NCBI RefSeq assembly: GCF_900631945.1
Contig: NZ_UZWE01000033.1
Coordinates: 62,001-126,000 of the forward strand
DNA length: 64,000 bases
From: Paracoccus haematequi
GTDB taxonomy: Bacteria > Pseudomonadota > Alphaproteobacteria > Rhodobacterales > Rhodobacteraceae
Reading direction: 5' to 3'
Of the stretch, positions 56,542 to 64,000 are shown one piece after another; positions within the stretch are counted from its first letter, which is position 1, and each line of letters starts with the position of its first letter. The notes beneath the pieces were generated by a model. It saw only the letters and a program-made list of their open reading frames with translations. It searched no databases and had not been told where the DNA came from. Position numbers and translations under genes: made by a program.

Positions 56542-56667
56542 ATGGCAAACACCTTGCCGAAGTCGTCCGACGAAATCGGGCGTCCGACAGCGTCCGTCGT
56601 CGGACGCGCGCAGGTTGGAATCTGCCGCTGTCAGAAACCGCTGGCGATTTGCGCTATTGTAGCGTGA
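56542..56667 (+). other. Short open frame cut by the proposed prophage end
   Basis: A 41-codon frame (MANTLPKSSDEIGRPTASVV...) starts 25 bases after tRNA-Asn and runs across the putative TG terminus at 56658, stopping 10 bases inside it. It might be the 5' end of a host or island gene interrupted by insertion. It has no ribosome site I can recognise and no known family; it may be spurious. The interval 56518-56657 otherwise holds the inverted repeat CGTCCGACG / CGTCGGACG (56564-56572 and 56598-56606) and a small AATCCA/TGGATT hairpin. Confidence 0.2.
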
Positions 56668-56707
56668 CACGGATTTTTGCAGGACGTGACAGCGATATTT
56701 GCAGCAG
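56664..56707 (+). repeat. Tandem 22-bp repeats at the prophage terminus
   Basis: Two directly abutting 22-base units at 56664-56685 and 56686-56707. Each begins GTGACA and contains TTTGCAG at the same position (17 of 22 identical by eye). The outer one is 6 bases from the TGTA end. This resembles paired transposase-binding sites, such as R1-R2 of Mu, or the TGTACA-GTGACA ends of some Tn7-like elements. Confidence 0.6.
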
Positions 56708-56718
56708 ACGAATTTCTT

Positions 56719-56743
56719 AAAACGGGGTTTAACGCCCCGTTTT
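56719..56743 (-). terminator. Bidirectional terminator closing the prophage late operon
   Basis: AAAACGGGG / CCCCGTTTT perfect 9-bp stem with a 7-base loop; A- and T-rich flanks allow termination in both directions. The stop of the last prophage gene overlaps its edge. Confidence 0.85.
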
Positions 56744-56879
56744 AGGGTGTCTTCGGTCGGTCCTGACCGCCGCACACAGAGGGGAACCAGGCACTGGGTG
56801 GATGCCCTGCTTCGGTGGCGAACTGACCGACAGCCAATCCGATACCCAGCAGCACTCCCACGATCCACGGCTTGATCAT
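56742..56879 (-). CDS. 45-residue prophage membrane protein
   Basis: MIKPWIVGVLLGIGLAVGQF gives one N-terminal transmembrane helix or signal, followed by a short polar tail with one Cys. The ATG overlaps the stop of the large tail gene (ATGA), so it is translated by coupling. Being last in the late operon it could be a lysis accessory or superinfection protein, but nothing in the sequence proves this. Confidence 0.6.
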   Translation of the reverse strand: MIKPWIVGVLLGIGLAVGQFATEAGHPPSAWFPSVCGGQDRPKTP

Positions 56880-59647
56880 ACCGTCAGCACCAGCTTGCCC
56901 GCCGTCAGGCTGACTCCGGCGGGCAGGGTTGCCCCCTGATCGACATAGGTGACGCCGGTGCCTGCGCCGCCGCCGAGGTCGTAGGTGCCGGGTCCGAAGC
57001 CGGTGGTCACGATCCGCGCTCCCGCCCTTAGAACCACGGTCGCATTGACGGTCGGTTCGGTCAGGCCGTCGTCGACGGCGCCCGAGCGGAACCGCTGCAA
57101 GGGTGCGACCCCACGCGAGGCGATGGCAACCACGGTGACCTTTTCGTCGACCCGCGTCTCGGCGGGCTGGCTGAATCCCAGGACGGAGGGTTCGCCCACG
57201 ACCGGCAGCCCGGTCACATCGCACAGCCAGAGCCGGTGGTTCGTCCCGGCAGCCTGCTCCTCGTAATCGGCCAGGGTGGCGCGGAAATCGGTGCCCACCA
57301 CATCGTTGCCGGTCACTGCATAAGCCTGTTTGGACCCGGCCGAACTGACCGTCAGCATCATCCCGGCCCGGAACTCCAGAGTTCCGGCGACGGTCAGGAT
57401 GGCGTTGCCGCTGCCGTCCCAGCCGACCAGGGGCCGCTGGCCGCTGATGACCAGCGACTTGCCTGCGGGCACGGTGCAATCCGGTCCCAGCAGCACCTCG
57501 GCATGGCCACGCACCTCCAAATCCAGGTCGGCTACGACGCCAGCTATCTGGGTCAGACCGCTGTCGGCCGCGATGTCCAACGGCTGCGTGGTGGCCGGGA
57601 TCACGATCTGGCCCGACTCGCGCACCCGGATCGCCGCCGCATCGGTGATCGCGCCAACCGTCAACTTGCCCGAGGTCACGTCCAGGATGCCACCCTTGCT
57701 GGTCAGGGCCGCGATGCTGGCGGTCAGGGTGCCGAAGCGGACGAAGTTGCCATCCAGATCGACGCTGTCGGCGACATGGGTGCCCGGCAGGTCAAACAAG
57801 GACCAGTTGCGCCGGTTGTCCCAGCGGAACCCCTCGGTACGCCAGTCGGGCAGGAAGATCAGCATCGCCGGGGCAGTGCGGACGGCGGGCAAAGGCGAGC
57901 CGAAGCGCGCCTTGGTCCAAGCGATGATGTCGCGGGTCAGATCCGTGACTGAAACACCTTCCCGCCTGGCATGCGCCATCAGGTCGGCCAAGGTGGCCGC
58001 CGGTTTGCCTAGCTTGGCGGCGGCATATTTCTGGATGGTGGTGTCGTTCAGGACAGAGGGCGCGATCCCGTCCACACGCTCTGAAGGCTGACCGTTCCAA
58101 TTGTGGACCTGAGTGTCGTTGTAAAGCCAGTCGGACACCGTGCTGGCGGTATTGGGCTGGCCCTTGTAAGCCGGTCCCCGGTTCATCCGCGCACTACGTT
58201 CTGCCGGATTGGCGGGATCGGCGTCATGCGCGATCACGTTGCCGATAGCCACCGCCTTTTTCGAACCCAGGTCGTATCCGAAGGACAGGGCGCCCTGGTA
58301 CGACGCAACCGTCTTGTGACCCGAACCAAAAGCCGCGCTGTCCAGAAGCGTCGTGAAGTTGGTATAGGCATCCGCATCGCCGCCGAAGGCAAGGTTGTTG
58401 TAAAGAAAAAGGTTTCGCTCGAAATAGCCGCCGCAGCGGATCTGAAAGCCGCAGGACGCATTGCGGCTGATGATATTGTCGCGCAACGTCAGGTGACGGC
58501 AGTTGCTTGACCAGTAGAGGCCATGGTTCCGGTCCGACGGGGGCTGCGGGGATTGCCCGCTCATGTTGTAGTCGTAGCCCTCGGCCCAGCCGTTCATGTC
58601 GACCAAAAGTCCAATGCCCGCAAGGCGGCGGACATTTGACGCATAGCTGCCGCTGATGCGGTCTCTGGATCCGTTCCAGGTTACGCCATCCTTTGGCGCC
58701 GCCGCATGATGGTCGACGATCCTGAGATCCTTGAGGGTGATGCTGTCCCCATCGTCAAATTGCAGGTAATCGCCGCCGTCATACCAGCCTCCCTCGAAAA
58801 TCACGTGGGACGGGGTTTGCAGCTTTGCGTTGGGCGAACGGAGATTGCGAAAGATCGTGTGCTTCGGCCCATAGCCGCCGCTGAAGGTCCAGGCGATCGC
58901 CTGGATCACCGGCCAGGGGCCACTGCCCCAATCCTCGAACACCAGGGGGTGGATCTCGCTTTCGCCGGAATAGCTGTTGCCGTTGCCAAGCGTGGTGCGG
59001 ATCAGCGGATAGGTATAGCCGCGTTCGAACCGCACCCAGTCCGAGCGGCCTTCCTTGCCGCGCCCCCACAAGGCATCGGCCAGAAGCATGAACACGTCAT
59101 GCGTGACGGCCATGCTTTCGCTGCCGCCATAGACCGGCCGCGCCACCAGCCAGGCGCCAGTCACGGCGCTTGCCGGGACGCCCGCATGGGCCGCGATCAT
59201 GGCCACGCTCATGGCGGCGGTCGAGCCGGACACATAGATCTTGCGGTGGCGGCGTCCCGGTGTCGGCGCAAACCGGCCAGTGCTGTCCTGGGCCAGCCAA
59301 TAGTGCTCACCAGAGGCGAAACCGTCAGTCTGGCCGATTTGGCTCACTTCGATCTGGCCGGGCACACCATCGATCATGGCGCCGATGGCCTGCGCCGAGG
59401 TGACATCACGCAAAACCAGCGTGGTCTTGCCGTCCGCTCGGGCCACCACTTTGCCCGCACTCGGGCCGGTGATGGCTTGGTCGAAAACCGCGATCCGGCC
59501 GCCAAGGGCCGTCAGGCTCGTCCCGGCTGCGGGCGGCGTGCCCCAGGCCAGCACCGATTTGCTTTGTCCCGCCAGCGGGGTGCCGGGCAGGCCGGTGATA
59601 GTGACGGGCTGACCGACAAGGCCCGCGCCCGCGATGATGATTTTCAT
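56876..59647 (-). CDS. Large prophage tail fibre/spike protein with beta-helix region
   Basis: 923 residues from MKIIIAGAGLVGQPVTITG (GGAG ribosome site, TAATG overlap with the gene upstream). Residues about 230-450 form short repeating turns rich in Asn, Gly and aromatic residues (HTIFRNLRSP, HVIFEGGWYDGGDYLQF, ITLKDLRIVDHH, HLTLRDNIISRNAS, FERNLFLYNNLAF), typical of right-handed parallel beta-helices in spikes that cleave or bind polysaccharide. The C-terminal 250 residues are beta-rich repeats (LDVTSGKLTVGAITDAAAI). The first 150 residues would attach to the particle. A host-recognition role is the best guess. Confidence 0.75.
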   Translation of the reverse strand: MKIIIAGAGLVGQPVTITGLPGTPLAGQSKSVLAWGTPPAAGTSLTALGGRIAVFDQAITGPSAGKVVARADGKTTLVLRDVTSAQAIGAMIDGVPGQIEVSQIGQTDGFASGEHYWLAQDSTGRFAPTPGRRHRKIYVSGSTAAMSVAMIAAHAGVPASAVTGAWLVARPVYGGSESMAVTHDVFMLLADALWGRGKEGRSDWVRFERGYTYPLIRTTLGNGNSYSGESEIHPLVFEDWGSGPWPVIQAIAWTFSGGYGPKHTIFRNLRSPNAKLQTPSHVIFEGGWYDGGDYLQFDDGDSITLKDLRIVDHHAAAPKDGVTWNGSRDRISGSYASNVRRLAGIGLLVDMNGWAEGYDYNMSGQSPQPPSDRNHGLYWSSNCRHLTLRDNIISRNASCGFQIRCGGYFERNLFLYNNLAFGGDADAYTNFTTLLDSAAFGSGHKTVASYQGALSFGYDLGSKKAVAIGNVIAHDADPANPAERSARMNRGPAYKGQPNTASTVSDWLYNDTQVHNWNGQPSERVDGIAPSVLNDTTIQKYAAAKLGKPAATLADLMAHARREGVSVTDLTRDIIAWTKARFGSPLPAVRTAPAMLIFLPDWRTEGFRWDNRRNWSLFDLPGTHVADSVDLDGNFVRFGTLTASIAALTSKGGILDVTSGKLTVGAITDAAAIRVRESGQIVIPATTQPLDIAADSGLTQIAGVVADLDLEVRGHAEVLLGPDCTVPAGKSLVISGQRPLVGWDGSGNAILTVAGTLEFRAGMMLTVSSAGSKQAYAVTGNDVVGTDFRATLADYEEQAAGTNHRLWLCDVTGLPVVGEPSVLGFSQPAETRVDEKVTVVAIASRGVAPLQRFRSGAVDDGLTEPTVNATVVLRAGARIVTTGFGPGTYDLGGGAGTGVTYVDQGATLPAGVSLTAGKLVLTV

Positions 59648-61314
59648 TATGCAACTCCTGGCAGGGCATCGACCGCCGCATCTGCGAGGTCGGCATTGAT
59701 GAGCAGAACGTGATAGAGAGTGCCGGTCCAAGCACGGTCGCCCGCGCTACGGTTGCCCAGCACCAAGCGATTAACCGCGGGCAGCGTGATGGCCGTGCCG
59801 GACGTGGTGCCAGTGCCATTCATGCCGCGCCGAAGGGCTGCGGACTTGACACGCAGGCTGAGATTGAGCGCCATTCCGTGCGTCAAGGTCGTGGTCGTCG
59901 GCGGAGTATAGACACCCGTGCCCGCCGTGATGACCCAAAACATCGAGCGATGGGTGCTGGACGAGTAGGTCTGACCGATGGCGACGACGTTGTTCGAGGT
60001 GCCGTCATCAAGAGAGGCCATGTTACGGGTCGCAGTGTCGTTCGGCACGATCCCCGATGCAGACAGGGCATAGGATGCGCCCAGTCCTGCCACGTCGATG
60101 TAGTCCACCCCGCCCGCCGTCTTGATCGCATTCGCCGCCTTGGCCGCTGCGATGCTTGCAAAGGTGGTGCCATTGATCCGCGCGCGGTCGCTGGCATAGT
60201 CCACGTGGACCAAGGCCTGTGGGTGCCACCATCCTGCGGCGGGCGCGGCCGGGCACAGGACGCCGCTGGAGACAGCCACGGTCGATCCGGCGGCATTGGT
60301 AGCGACATCCCGCCAGGTCAGCGTCCTGTCGCCGTCCACCGCGTCGTCCTGGGTGTAGCTGCCATCGGTGTCGCCCACAGCCGTGTCATTGCGATACCAC
60401 CCGCCCACGATGGCGATCTTGCCCGCATCGGCATGACCCGCAAAGAGACCGCGAGACTGGACGGTCAGCACCTCGCCGTCGCCGCCCGTGCCCGCGATAT
60501 CGGGCTGGCCCAGCGCCACGGGCGCACTGGTCGGCGTATAGGCGGCGGGATCGATGGTGACGACCTCGCCCGCAATCCGTACGTCAAACGGCGCGGTGGC
60601 GCTGTCAGGCAGGGTGATGCTGATCGTGCCGTCGCTCTCGACGGTGATGCTGCCCGGCGGGATGACGGCGATCGTCAGGCTGGCGACCGCCGTCGCGTCG
60701 GGATCCACGCCATTGCTGGCCGTCCATACCGCCTCGTAGACACCGGGTGCTGCGTCGGCGATGCGTCCGTCCTCGACCTCGTCCAGGACATCCGCGCCAT
60801 CGCGCGTCAGGCTGGTCAGGACCAGCTGGGGATTCGGCTGCCCTGCGGTGACGGTCGGCGGGACCAGCACCAGGTCGCCATCGACCAGATCAAGCGCGCC
60901 GCCCGAGAGCGCGGGCGCCGCCTCGGGGTCCGGGTCCATGGGGCCGACCGGCAGCAGCGGGCCGGGAGCGCGCGACCCGTCGGACATGACCTTGATCAGC
61001 CTGCCGCCCTCGATGTCCAGATCGACCACCGTGACGGGCAATGCGTCCAGAACCTCGCCGGTCGCAGACGCGATGATCGCTGCCGTGTCGACGTCTGAGA
61101 GCTGGACCCGGAGGCCGCCCAGGGCAATTTCGGACCTGTCGGTCATGACGACGCGCAGGCCCCCGTCGGTGTCGACGGTCATCGACTGGATGCCGCGGCC
61201 AGCTGCACCGGGCTTCGGGGCGCGGTTGGCGGCGTTGACGCAGGCGACCAAAAGGGCGGTCAGCTCGGCATCCAGCCCTAGGGCGCGCCATTTAGCGGCA
61301 TCGAATTGCAGCAT
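59647..61314 (-). CDS. Prophage tail-associated protein with Ig-like middle and lectin-like C-terminus
   Basis: 555 residues. The N-terminal MLQFDAAKWRALGLDAELTALLV and NRAPKPGAAGRGIQSM look like a virion-attachment region. The centre has Ig-like/bacterial surface repeats (PGVYEAVWTASNGVDPDATAVASLT, as VYEAVWTASNGVDP). The C-terminal 150 residues (TAGTGVYTPPTTTT..., RLVLGNRSAGDRAWTGTLYHVLLIN) resemble a LamG/concanavalin-like carbohydrate-binding domain. It overlaps gene D by one base (TAATG). Probable adhesin between baseplate and spike; exact function unknown. Confidence 0.7.
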   Translation of the reverse strand: MLQFDAAKWRALGLDAELTALLVACVNAANRAPKPGAAGRGIQSMTVDTDGGLRVVMTDRSEIALGGLRVQLSDVDTAAIIASATGEVLDALPVTVVDLDIEGGRLIKVMSDGSRAPGPLLPVGPMDPDPEAAPALSGGALDLVDGDLVLVPPTVTAGQPNPQLVLTSLTRDGADVLDEVEDGRIADAAPGVYEAVWTASNGVDPDATAVASLTIAVIPPGSITVESDGTISITLPDSATAPFDVRIAGEVVTIDPAAYTPTSAPVALGQPDIAGTGGDGEVLTVQSRGLFAGHADAGKIAIVGGWYRNDTAVGDTDGSYTQDDAVDGDRTLTWRDVATNAAGSTVAVSSGVLCPAAPAAGWWHPQALVHVDYASDRARINGTTFASIAAAKAANAIKTAGGVDYIDVAGLGASYALSASGIVPNDTATRNMASLDDGTSNNVVAIGQTYSSSTHRSMFWVITAGTGVYTPPTTTTLTHGMALNLSLRVKSAALRRGMNGTGTTSGTAITLPAVNRLVLGNRSAGDRAWTGTLYHVLLINADLADAAVDALPGVA

Positions 61315-62285
61315 TACATGCCTCCTCGTTTAGCCTCGACGGCCGTGCGCAGGCCGACTGAGAGTGTGTGGGTCACGCGGGTCACATCCCATTGCCCGTC
61401 GCATTTGGTGGAGACGCCCTGGAGGGTCATGCGCGCACCGGCGATCAGGTCCGGGGCGAACCGGGAAAGCTCGGCCGAGAGCGTGGTCTGGCCCCGCGCG
61501 CGCCGGCGGTACTCGGCCTCGGCCGCCCGCTGCGCCTCCTGCTGCGTCCCATAGACGTGGCGCAGCCGTGTTGTCGGCTCCTCGCTGCCGACCGTGACGA
61601 TCCGGCGCTGGGCCGCATCGACGTCCGACCATTCGGCCTCGACCCGGCCGACCTTCTCGCGGCCGTCCTCGTCCCAGGACCAGGACACGAGGCCGAACAG
61701 GTCGATCACGCCATTGGGCATGGGGTCGCCGGCGGCGGTGATGTCGTCGCCGCGCCGCGCCACCAGCAGCGTGCCGCCGGCGGGCTTTGCTGTGGCGTCG
61801 AGAGAGGCAGCGATGCGGCGCAGGAAATGCAGGTTGCTCTCGGCCGTCTGCGCCAGATAGGGCCAGCGGATATCGGCAAGCGCGCGGGACACGACCGCGC
61901 GCAGCCCGGTTTCGCCGGCAATCGTCCGGGCGATGTCGGCCAGGGTCTTGTCCTGCCAGGCGCGGGTCCGGGGTGCCCTTATGCCGCCCTTCATGTCGGC
62001 CGCGGTCGCTCTGATCGTCAGCCGCCGGACCGGACCCTCGCCGGCGCCGCCGTCGACCGCGTATTGTCCCATCAGCGACAGGCCCGTCTCCACATAGCCG
62101 AGCCAGACTTGAATGATCGTGTCCTTCTCGGGCGCCGCCACCAGATCAAAGCGGTCATCCACGACGATGCGGACCCGGTCGGCCTTGTCGCCGTCCTCGT
62201 CCACGATCTCCAATTCGATCAGGCGGTCCCGGAACGATCCCGTCACGTCGGCGCCGTTGGCGAGGATCTGGAAAGCGGGTGTCAT
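61314..62285 (-). CDS. Phage late control gene D protein (tail/baseplate hub)
   Basis: 323 residues from MTPAFQILANGADVTGSFRDRL, with the gpD-type LTIRATAADMKGGIRAPRTRAW, WQDKTLADIARTIAGETGL, SNLHFLRRIAASLDATAKP and GQTTLSAELSRFAPDLIAG. In P2, gpD is the hub through which the tape measure passes. The ATG overlaps the gpX stop (ATGA). Confidence 0.92.
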   Translation of the reverse strand: MTPAFQILANGADVTGSFRDRLIELEIVDEDGDKADRVRIVVDDRFDLVAAPEKDTIIQVWLGYVETGLSLMGQYAVDGGAGEGPVRRLTIRATAADMKGGIRAPRTRAWQDKTLADIARTIAGETGLRAVVSRALADIRWPYLAQTAESNLHFLRRIAASLDATAKPAGGTLLVARRGDDITAAGDPMPNGVIDLFGLVSWSWDEDGREKVGRVEAEWSDVDAAQRRIVTVGSEEPTTRLRHVYGTQQEAQRAAEAEYRRRARGQTTLSAELSRFAPDLIAGARMTLQGVSTKCDGQWDVTRVTHTLSVGLRTAVEAKRGGM

Positions 62286-62491
62286 GTGCGCCCCCACAGC
62301 CGGATTTCGGATGTCGCGGGCGTGGGCGCGGCATCGGGAAACAAAATCGCGATACCGGCGGAGTAGACCGGGCCGCGATCCGCCAGGCCGGGGTTGAGGT
62401 CCAGCACCGCCGTCGCCAGCTGCTCGGACCCGAGATGGGCCTTGCACAGCGCGTCCAGCATGTCCCCGTCGCGGGTGATGACGCGCCTCAT
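62282..62491 (-). CDS. Phage tail protein X
   Basis: 69 residues, MRRVITRDGDMLDALCKAHLG, then AVLDLNPGLADRGPVYSAGI: the LysM-like fold of P2 gpX, a small baseplate-associated protein. Overlaps gpU and D by ATGA at both ends. Confidence 0.9.
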   Translation of the reverse strand: MRRVITRDGDMLDALCKAHLGSEQLATAVLDLNPGLADRGPVYSAGIAILFPDAAPTPATSEIRLWGRT

Positions 62492-62913
62492 CCGAACAGC
62501 CCCCCGATGCCGCCGGCGCGGTCGTCGCCATAGGCCTTGAGCTCCAGCGAAAACTCGATCTTGCGGGGCGCGCCGTCGGCCAGGAACACGCTCTTGCGCT
62601 CCTCGATCGCCATGATCGCCCAGCGTTGCCAGACCCAGCCAAGGCCATCGACCAGGATCATCGGCTGGCCGAGGCCGGCGACGGCGCGCATCGCCTCGAC
62701 CTGCCGCAATCCCCCCTTGAAATGGGGGTAAATGACGCCTTCAAGGGTCACTTCGTCGGCGCCGGGACCGAGATATTGCAGCGCCGGGGCGCGGCCGATC
62801 CGGTCCACCTGTTCCCACCGCCAGGCCGCGCGGCGGGTGAACACCTGATAGGACGCGCGGCTGATCCCGAACCGGAACGTCCCCAATGCCATCATGACCA
62901 GACTGCTAAGCAT
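62488..62913 (-). CDS. Phage tail protein U
   Basis: 141 residues from MLSSLVMMALGTFRFGI (the usual gpU start is MMALGxFxF, so the ATG at 62895 is an alternative). Contains WRWEQVDRIGRAPALQYLGPG, TLEGVIYPHFKGGLRQVEAM and the typical FSLELKAYGDD. In P2 gpU helps complete the tail tube. The chosen ATG overlaps the tape measure stop by 8 bases. Confidence 0.9.
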   Translation of the reverse strand: MLSSLVMMALGTFRFGISRASYQVFTRRAAWRWEQVDRIGRAPALQYLGPGADEVTLEGVIYPHFKGGLRQVEAMRAVAGLGQPMILVDGLGWVWQRWAIMAIEERKSVFLADGAPRKIEFSLELKAYGDDRAGGIGGLFG

Positions 62914-64000
62914 AGGCGCCCCCGTCGTGCAGCGCCGCGCGGCCGTCGCGGGCGACGCGCTCCAGCTCGCGGCGGACGGCACGGGCAATGTCGCTCGGAT
63001 TCATGCCCGGCGCGGCATTGATGGTGATGCCGCCAACGTGGATCGGCGCGGTGGGCGCGGTGCCGGGCCGCTGGCGCATGGCGCGCAGGCCACGATTCGA
63101 GACGACATGCCCATCCGTGCGGGGCACGAAAAGCTCTTGCCCCTCCTCGAGCCAGCGATAGACCTGACCGCCCCGGACCGGGCCGCCCAGGGCGCGGGCG
63201 CCGACAAAGGGCGTGACCTCCTGGCCATAGGCCAGCGATACGGCGCGCCGGGCCATCGCCGCCTGCTGGCCGGCAGGGCTGGTGTCGCCGTTCCACAGCC
63301 GGGTCAGCCATTCGGGCGGCTCGGGCCAGCGGATCAGACTGCCGATGTCGATGCTGCCGATCGCGGCCAGGATCATGTCCGGCAGGCCCCGGAACCAGTC
63401 GAGCACGTCGGTCCAGGCCTGCTTGATCCCGTCCCACATCGACTGGACCAGCTGCTGGCCCTGGACCAGCAGGTCGATGCCGAAGGCCTCTCTCAACTTG
63501 TCGTTGACATAGACGACGAAGCCAGCCAGCGCGTCGAGGACCAGACGCGTCGGGTTGAACTCGGCGAAGAGCTTGAGGACGCCCTGGAAGAAGCCTTCGT
63601 CGAAGGCCGCGCGAACCCGGTCGATCGTGGCCTGGAAATAGGCGACGATGCCGTCCCAGTTGTCGCAGATGATGTAGATGCCTGCCGCGATGCCCGCGAT
63701 CGCTGCGGTCAGCGGGTTGAGCATCGCCGCGCGGCCGACCATCATCAGAATGCGCAGGAACCGGCCCAGGCCGGCGGTGACCGCCGCGATCATGCCCTGC
63801 GTGTTGATGGCGAAGACCAGGGCCATCACGCGCGAGAACCGGGCAAGCGCGGCAAGGCCCGAACCGCCCAGCCGGCCCAGGACCAGCAGCAGGCCTCCCA
63901 TCCCCCGGACCAGCAGCACAGTCCCCGAGGTCAGCTTGACCAGGCCCAGCACCATCCCGAGGAGGGTCTTGCCGAAGGCCAGCGCCGTGATGGCGATCAG
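62906..64000 (-). CDS. Phage tail tape measure protein, C-terminal part
   Basis: At least 364 residues are visible; the frame is open through the right edge, so the N-terminus lies outside. Hydrophobic stretches (GMGGLLLVLGRLGG, LNPLTAAIAGIAAGIYIICDNWD) and amphipathic helices (WDGIKQAWTDVLDWFRGLPDMI) followed by the Gly/Ala-rich end with GGPVRGGQVYRWLEEG are typical of P2-type gpT. It sets tail length and is threaded through the tail. Confidence 0.88.
   Translation of the reverse strand: MIAITALAFGKTLLGMVLGLVKLTSGTVLLVRGMGGLLLVLGRLGGSGLAALARFSRVMALVFAINTQGMIAAVTAGLGRFLRILMMVGRAAMLNPLTAAIAGIAAGIYIICDNWDGIVAYFQATIDRVRAAFDEGFFQGVLKLFAEFNPTRLVLDALAGFVVYVNDKLREAFGIDLLVQGQQLVQSMWDGIKQAWTDVLDWFRGLPDMILAAIGSIDIGSLIRWPEPPEWLTRLWNGDTSPAGQQAAMARRAVSLAYGQEVTPFVGARALGGPVRGGQVYRWLEEGQELFVPRTDGHVVSNRGLRAMRQRPGTAPTAPIHVGGITINAAPGMNPSDIARAVRRELERVARDGRAALHDGGAYA

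Larger units (their letters stand above)
56658..64000 (-). mobile_element. Prophage, distal tail-gene end (candidate Mu/Tn7-type transposable phage)
   Basis: All genes from 56742 to the right edge are phage tail genes on the minus strand with 1- to 8-base overlaps. The T-U-X-D order matches the end of the P2 tail operon. The left limit is drawn at TGTAGC (56658), where two adjacent 22-bp repeats begin 6 bases inside. The rest of the prophage lies beyond 64000. No integrase or transposase is in the window, so the insertion mechanism is inferred. Confidence 0.7.

Noticed and set aside
56719..56743. CtrA-like TTAA...TTAAC in the prophage terminator
   Set aside because: The spacing is 8, not 7, and the bases belong to the perfect terminator stem.

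Overview
The window is GC-rich (roughly two-thirds G+C by eye), densely coding chromosomal DNA from an alphaproteobacterium of the Rhodobacteraceae. Paracoccus is my best guess, inferred from protein style, the suf/tct/mcc gene arrangements, and regulatory boxes of alphaproteobacterial type: LexA GTTC-N7-GTTC, CtrA TTAA-N7-TTAAC and an FNR-type site. No 16S rRNA gene is present to confirm the genus.

Layout. 1-1.7 kb: two tandem LprI-like secreted proteins, then ompW with an FNR-type box. 1.75-7.7 kb: a leucine/isovalerate-degradation operon (mccB, mccA, a glutathione S-transferase, HMG-CoA lyase, an enoyl-CoA hydratase) whose last four genes are joined by 8-base overlaps. 7.7-14.3 kb: dut, a membrane-anchored MoeB/ThiF-like adenylyltransferase, an M3 peptidase, an SH3-domain protein, a D-2-hydroxyacid dehydrogenase and an MFS transporter. 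14.3-19.6 kb: panC-panB, a divergent dimethylglycine/sarcosine dehydrogenase-like flavoprotein, a TetR regulator and tRNA-Gly(GCC). 19.7-30.2 kb: two small unknown proteins, uvrA (LexA box), pyc, a polytopic membrane protein and comM (CtrA box). 30.3-38.6 kb: coaBC runs into a Fe-S assembly operon (nifS-like desulfurase, sufB, sufC, sufD, two small membrane proteins, sufS) with overlapping genes almost throughout. 38.7-45.6 kb: a DadA-like oxidase, uvrB, a frameshifted VPLPA-CTERM-type surface protein gene and a hybrid histidine kinase. 45.9-51.1 kb: a LysR regulator divergent from prpF-tctC-tctB-tctA, a probable uptake and isomerisation unit for a tricarboxylic acid. 51.1-56.5 kb: a DUF2147 protein, lon, an EnvZ-like kinase, a metallo-beta-lactamase-fold hydrolase and tRNA-Asn(GTT).

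From 56.66 kb to the right edge lies the distal end of a prophage, read entirely on the minus strand: tape measure, then U-, X- and D-type tail proteins in P2 order, then two large tail/adhesion proteins and a 45-residue membrane protein, closed by a strong hairpin. Immediately outside that hairpin is a TGTA terminus followed by two adjacent 22-bp repeats that start GTGACA and contain TTTGCAG. This is the architecture of transposase-bound ends in Mu/Tn7-type elements, so I propose a transposable prophage with P2-type tail genes rather than a tRNA-integrated one.

Other points of interest are a dispersed intergenic repeat family (three copies: an AAATATCC core plus GGGGGC/GCCCCC hairpins) and several palindromic operators. 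No CRISPR array, rRNA or insertion sequence was seen.
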